Shown: one piece after another, positions 61,136 through 64,000 of the stretch
Position numbering within the stretch: position 1 is the stretch's first letter
Layout: each line of letters begins with the position of its first letter
Source of the DNA: Cordylochernes scorpioides
Lineage: Eukaryota; Arthropoda; Arachnida; Pseudoscorpiones; Chernetidae
NCBI GenBank assembly: GCA_030710605.1
Contig: CP092863.1
Coordinates: 143,560,623 to 143,624,622, forward strand
Length of the DNA: 64,000 nucleotides
Direction: 5' to 3'
Translations under genes and position numbers: made by a program
The notes under the pieces: model-generated
The model's database searches: none
The model's input: only the letters and a program-made list of their open reading frames with translations
What the model was told of the DNA's origin: nothing

Positions 61136-61800
61136 ATTTATAAATATAGAGGATATATATAAAGAATGTAAATATATATTTTGAAGGTTCAAATTCGGAT
61201 ATGATGATTTTGGCACATGATTAATCTATAAATTCAGTAAAAAAAACGTTTATTTTTTAAAGACTCAGTGATTTGACGCTGTTCTGGAATGTTAACAGAC
61301 AAGCTTCTACTGGAACATTACAAAGGGAATAAGATCGCAGGGGTTCTGAGTTATAAATTGTTAATATTATAGTTAACATAAGGAGATTACCTGCCATCTA
61401 TACATAAGAATTGTAAGCATTATAAAACACAAATGTTTATTTTTTCAAACACAAAACAAACTATTCTACTGTCCGTACTGCGATGAAAAATATATTGGGA
61501 GAGCTTAGCTCATCAATGGTGAACCCTTCCAACGGTTTTGCCAATTTAATCTACCAGACCGCTTCTCTTAGAGCTCCAATACTGTATTGCTGCTTATATA
61601 GGCTGTAATGAAGTGTGGAATCATAGAATGGTATTTAAGCAAACTATAGACATAAGCTTTTAGGACAGTAGAATTACATATAAATATTTGTATCGAGCAA
61701 TGCTCTTTCTTATAATAGTTAATATAGTAATAAACGTCAAAACTTGACGCCATCTAATGACCGTCGCCGCAATCTAGCGGCTTTAGGTCGGTGACAATTC
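61136..61800. other. Inverted copy of 10.45-11.4 kb; no gene
   Basis: It includes the CTCCCAATATATTTTT-type repeat (61485-61500 on the other strand) and, at 61735-61800, one arm of the 2429-2692 foldback (GTCAAAACTTGACGCCATCT). Confidence 0.55.
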
Positions 61801-61949
61801 CATGACACCAGATTTGGCTTTAACGAGTGAAGTTATCTTTATTTCTATAGATTATTTGTTTTACTTATTCTTTTAATGTCCTAATAAGGTTTTCTTGTAT
61901 ACAAATTAAATCATAAAATTAAATGTGTGATTAGATTTTTCTTCCTTTG

Positions 61950-62195
61950 CAGAGACTCCGTGGTAAATCCATGTATAAGAAATTTCTCTTCCTCCAATTT
62001 ACCCAGAAATCTTATTCAAATTTCCTGTATATAAATTCATATTACCATTGAATGTAATTAGCTTCAAAAATAATAATACCATTTCTTATTACTGGTACTA
62101 TTACTTTTACTCTTGCATGTACACTACATTTCTGTGTTTGAAAACCGGTATAAGATTAAAAGGTCTTTATAAAGCTTTTTATAGTTGTTTTTAAT
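61950..62195 (+). repeat. Short retroelement (SINE-like), plus copy
   Basis: AGAGACTCCGTGGTAAATCC to GGTATAAGATTAAAAGGTCT, TTATAAAGCTTTTTATAG. It matches 44505-44780 with a decayed tail. Confidence 0.6.
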
Positions 62196-62199
62196 ACAA

Positions 62200-62400
62200 T
62201 ATAATGCGGCTTTTGATTGTAGAACGACATTTGAAAACCCTTCACAATTCATCCTTTCATACTTCATCCATAAGGTTAGAAATAATCGTTATTTCTCCTT
62301 AAAATGAATTTAGATTTTTCGTTTAAAAAAACACATGCGGGATAATTTTCAAATGTCGTTTTATGGTTGTTTTTATTGTAAAAATAATCTTAAAATGTAA
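62200..62400. repeat. Foldback MITE arms without tRNA core
   Basis: ATGCGGCTTTTGATTGTAGA, ACGACATTTGAAAACCC, CACAATTCATCCTTTCATAC, then GGGATAATTTTCAAATGTCG. The left arm is mostly deleted and the core lost. Confidence 0.6.
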
Positions 62401-62984
62401 TACGGACTAATGAACTAGTAATATTTATATAATATTAATAAATTAACATTTGTTAAATCAATTTATAGATTGGGTAAACATCCACTCGAGCAGAACTTAT
62501 GGAAATTTAGATCATTCAGCTAGTGGGTTTGTGTATAGAAGACGTTCCCATTATATTATAATATATTTATAGGTTTCTCAACATATGAAGTTTCAGATTA
62601 GATTCAACATAGTCAAACCATAATATAAATATTTCCTATGTTATTTCAAACCACATCTGAATAGGCCGAGTATATCTTGAGTTATTTGTAAATATCTCAC
62701 GTATAGATGCACGTACATTACTCAATATATACCTAATAGATAGATGAAATCGCCGAATGTCGTGGTCCATTTGGATGAAGAAAGTTAAGACTAGAAACGC
62801 GGCTGATTCCACACTCGTCTTTTCAGTGATACGCTAACCTATGTACGGTGTGGCCACTGGACATGTGTCGGACCTGGAGGCTGTTGTTGGGTTCTGTGCT
62901 ACCTGGAGTATAGGAGCTCTATCTATGCTTCCTTCTTGTAGTGAAACTGTATAAGACCGGTGGTCTTGATAAATGGAAAATATG
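62400..62984. other. Inverted copy of 8.65-9.5 kb; no gene
   Basis: It contains one unit of the 8645-9130 array on the plus strand (GTCGGACCTGGAGGCTGTTG, AAGACCGGTGGTCTTGATAA). The mariner copy begins where the AATAAA would be. Confidence 0.55.
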
Positions 62985-64000
62985 GTTCACTTATGCCGAC
63001 AAGCTCGGCCATTTTCAATGTTCACTTAATTGTTGACAGCTTCTTTGCTTGCAGGTGTTTTGGATCGTCTTCAATTTTTACCCATTAAAAAAAATGGATC
63101 AAATAACCTGTATCAATTTTGTGTGAAAAACGAAATTAAGTGAGCGGATGCATTCCGAATGTTGACTGTGGCATACGGAGAAGCTACCTTGGACCGAAGC
63201 AACGTTTATCGGTGGTACAAAATGTTCTCAGAAGGCCCAGAAGATGTGAACGACGAAGAGCCTGCCGGACGCCCGAGCACTTCAACAACAGACGAAATAA
63301 TTAATGAAGTGGAGAAAATAATATTGGCCAATCGTCGAATCACCGGTAGAGAAGTTGCTGAGGACCTAAACATATCGATTGGCTCGTACCATTCGATTTT
63401 TATCAATGATTTGGGCATGAGACGGGTCGCCGCGAAATTCGTACCAAATTTGCTCAATTGCGACCAAAAACAGCATCGCATGAACATTGCTAATGAGATG
63501 TTGGACTCTGTCCGCGGCGACCCAAATTTGCTCCAGAGGGTCATAACTGGTGACGAAGCGTGGGTTTATGGTTATGACGTGGAAACCAAAGCTCAATCAT
63601 CTCATTGGAAGCTGCCGCACAAACAAGGCCGAAAAAAGCGCGCCAAGTTCGGTCGAATGTGAAGGTTTTGCTGACAGTTTTCTTCGATTGCAGGGGCGTG
63701 GTGCATCGTGAGTTCTTGCTACAGGTAGAACGGTTAATAAGGAATTACCTGCAAGTTATGTGCAATTTGCGCGAAGCAATCCGCCAGAAACGCCCGGATT
63801 TGTGGAAGAACAAAAATTGGCTTTTGCACCACGATAACGCCCCTGCTCACACATCGTTGTTTGTGCGCGACCTTTTGGCCAAAAACAACACACTAATGAT
63901 GCCGCAGACACCGTATTCCCCAGATCTGGCCCCCTGTGACTTTTTCTTGTTCCATAAACTGAAGAGGCCCATGAAAGGACGACGTTACGCTACGCTTGAC
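62985..64000 (+). mobile_element. Mariner element, 5' truncated, continues beyond window
   Basis: Homology to the 28.4-kb mariner starts at CACTTATGCCGACAAGCTCG, about 100 bp inside the element, so the left TIR is missing. It runs into the window edge at a point corresponding to about 28610 of the other copy. Confidence 0.88.
63094..64000 (+). pseudogene. Mariner transposase, inactivated and cut by window edge
   Basis: MDQITCIN opens the gene, but a base loss near 63117 and a TGA at about 63140 break the N-terminus. The frame from 63159 gives RSNVYRWYKMFSEGPEDVND, ITGREVAEDLNISIGSYHSI and the first catalytic Asp (VITGDEAWVYGYD) and is lost at about 63621 by one base loss (AACCAAG to AACAAG). 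Remaining parts, including HHDNAPAHTSL and YSPDLAPCDF, follow with further shifts. It differs from the other copy at many sites (for example GPEDVNDEEPAGRPS), so the two do not come from one recent local event. Confidence 0.85.

Overview
The window is eukaryotic nuclear DNA: AT-rich, crowded with transposons and tandem repeats, and with no operon-like gene packing. The mariner, Penelope, Helitron and R1-like elements and the tRNA-derived SINEs suggest an arthropod, possibly an arachnid, but the species cannot be named from sequence alone. Two runs of exactly 100 N (16944-17043 and 53105-53204) are scaffold gaps.

The only cellular gene family present in several copies is an intronless, PNUTS/PPP1R10-like family. 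PNUTS is a nuclear PP1-targeting subunit with an N-terminal TFIIS (LW) domain, a PP1-docking RVxF motif and a C-terminal CCCH zinc finger. Five copies lie here: A (+, 3802-6659), B (+, 14540-16327), C (-, 21696-19210), D (-, 53829 into the second gap) and E (-, 60119-57431). A, C and E are one type; B and D are another. The lack of introns suggests a retrocopy that was later multiplied by segmental duplication. About 2.28-9.2 kb (with A) is repeated inverted at 17.04-24.87 kb (with C), with the first gap at the inner edge of the C arm. About 53.2-63 kb (D and E) is a rearranged inverted copy of the A-to-B region. All copies are disrupted, mostly by single-base losses in short homopolymers, so decay and consensus error must be told apart. 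The PP1-docking valine is kept in B and E but replaced in A (Ser) and C (Gly).

The rest is layered mobile DNA. Helitron-like elements (5' TC, 3' CTAG, inserted between A and T) lie at 11.4, 12.4, 22.6-24.3, 26.7-28.3, 36.6, 38.9-39.5, 40.8-43.9, 48.5-50.1 and 61.1 kb. One small Helitron family carries tRNA-Gly or tRNA-Thr sequences. Two mariner copies lie at 28.4-29.7 kb and from 63.0 kb to the end. Penelope GIY-YIG fragments lie at 23.5 and 55.8 kb. An ORF1-only non-LTR element sits in an AC microsatellite at 40.8-43.2 kb. A 2.3-kb DNA transposon of unrecognised class lies at 50.6-52.95 kb. Many foldback and pogo-like MITEs and several satellite arrays (periods 32, 91, 115, about 119 and 129 bp) fill the remaining space.

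A separate degraded coding fragment at 38.06-38.57 kb looks like part of a conserved cellular protein that I could not identify.
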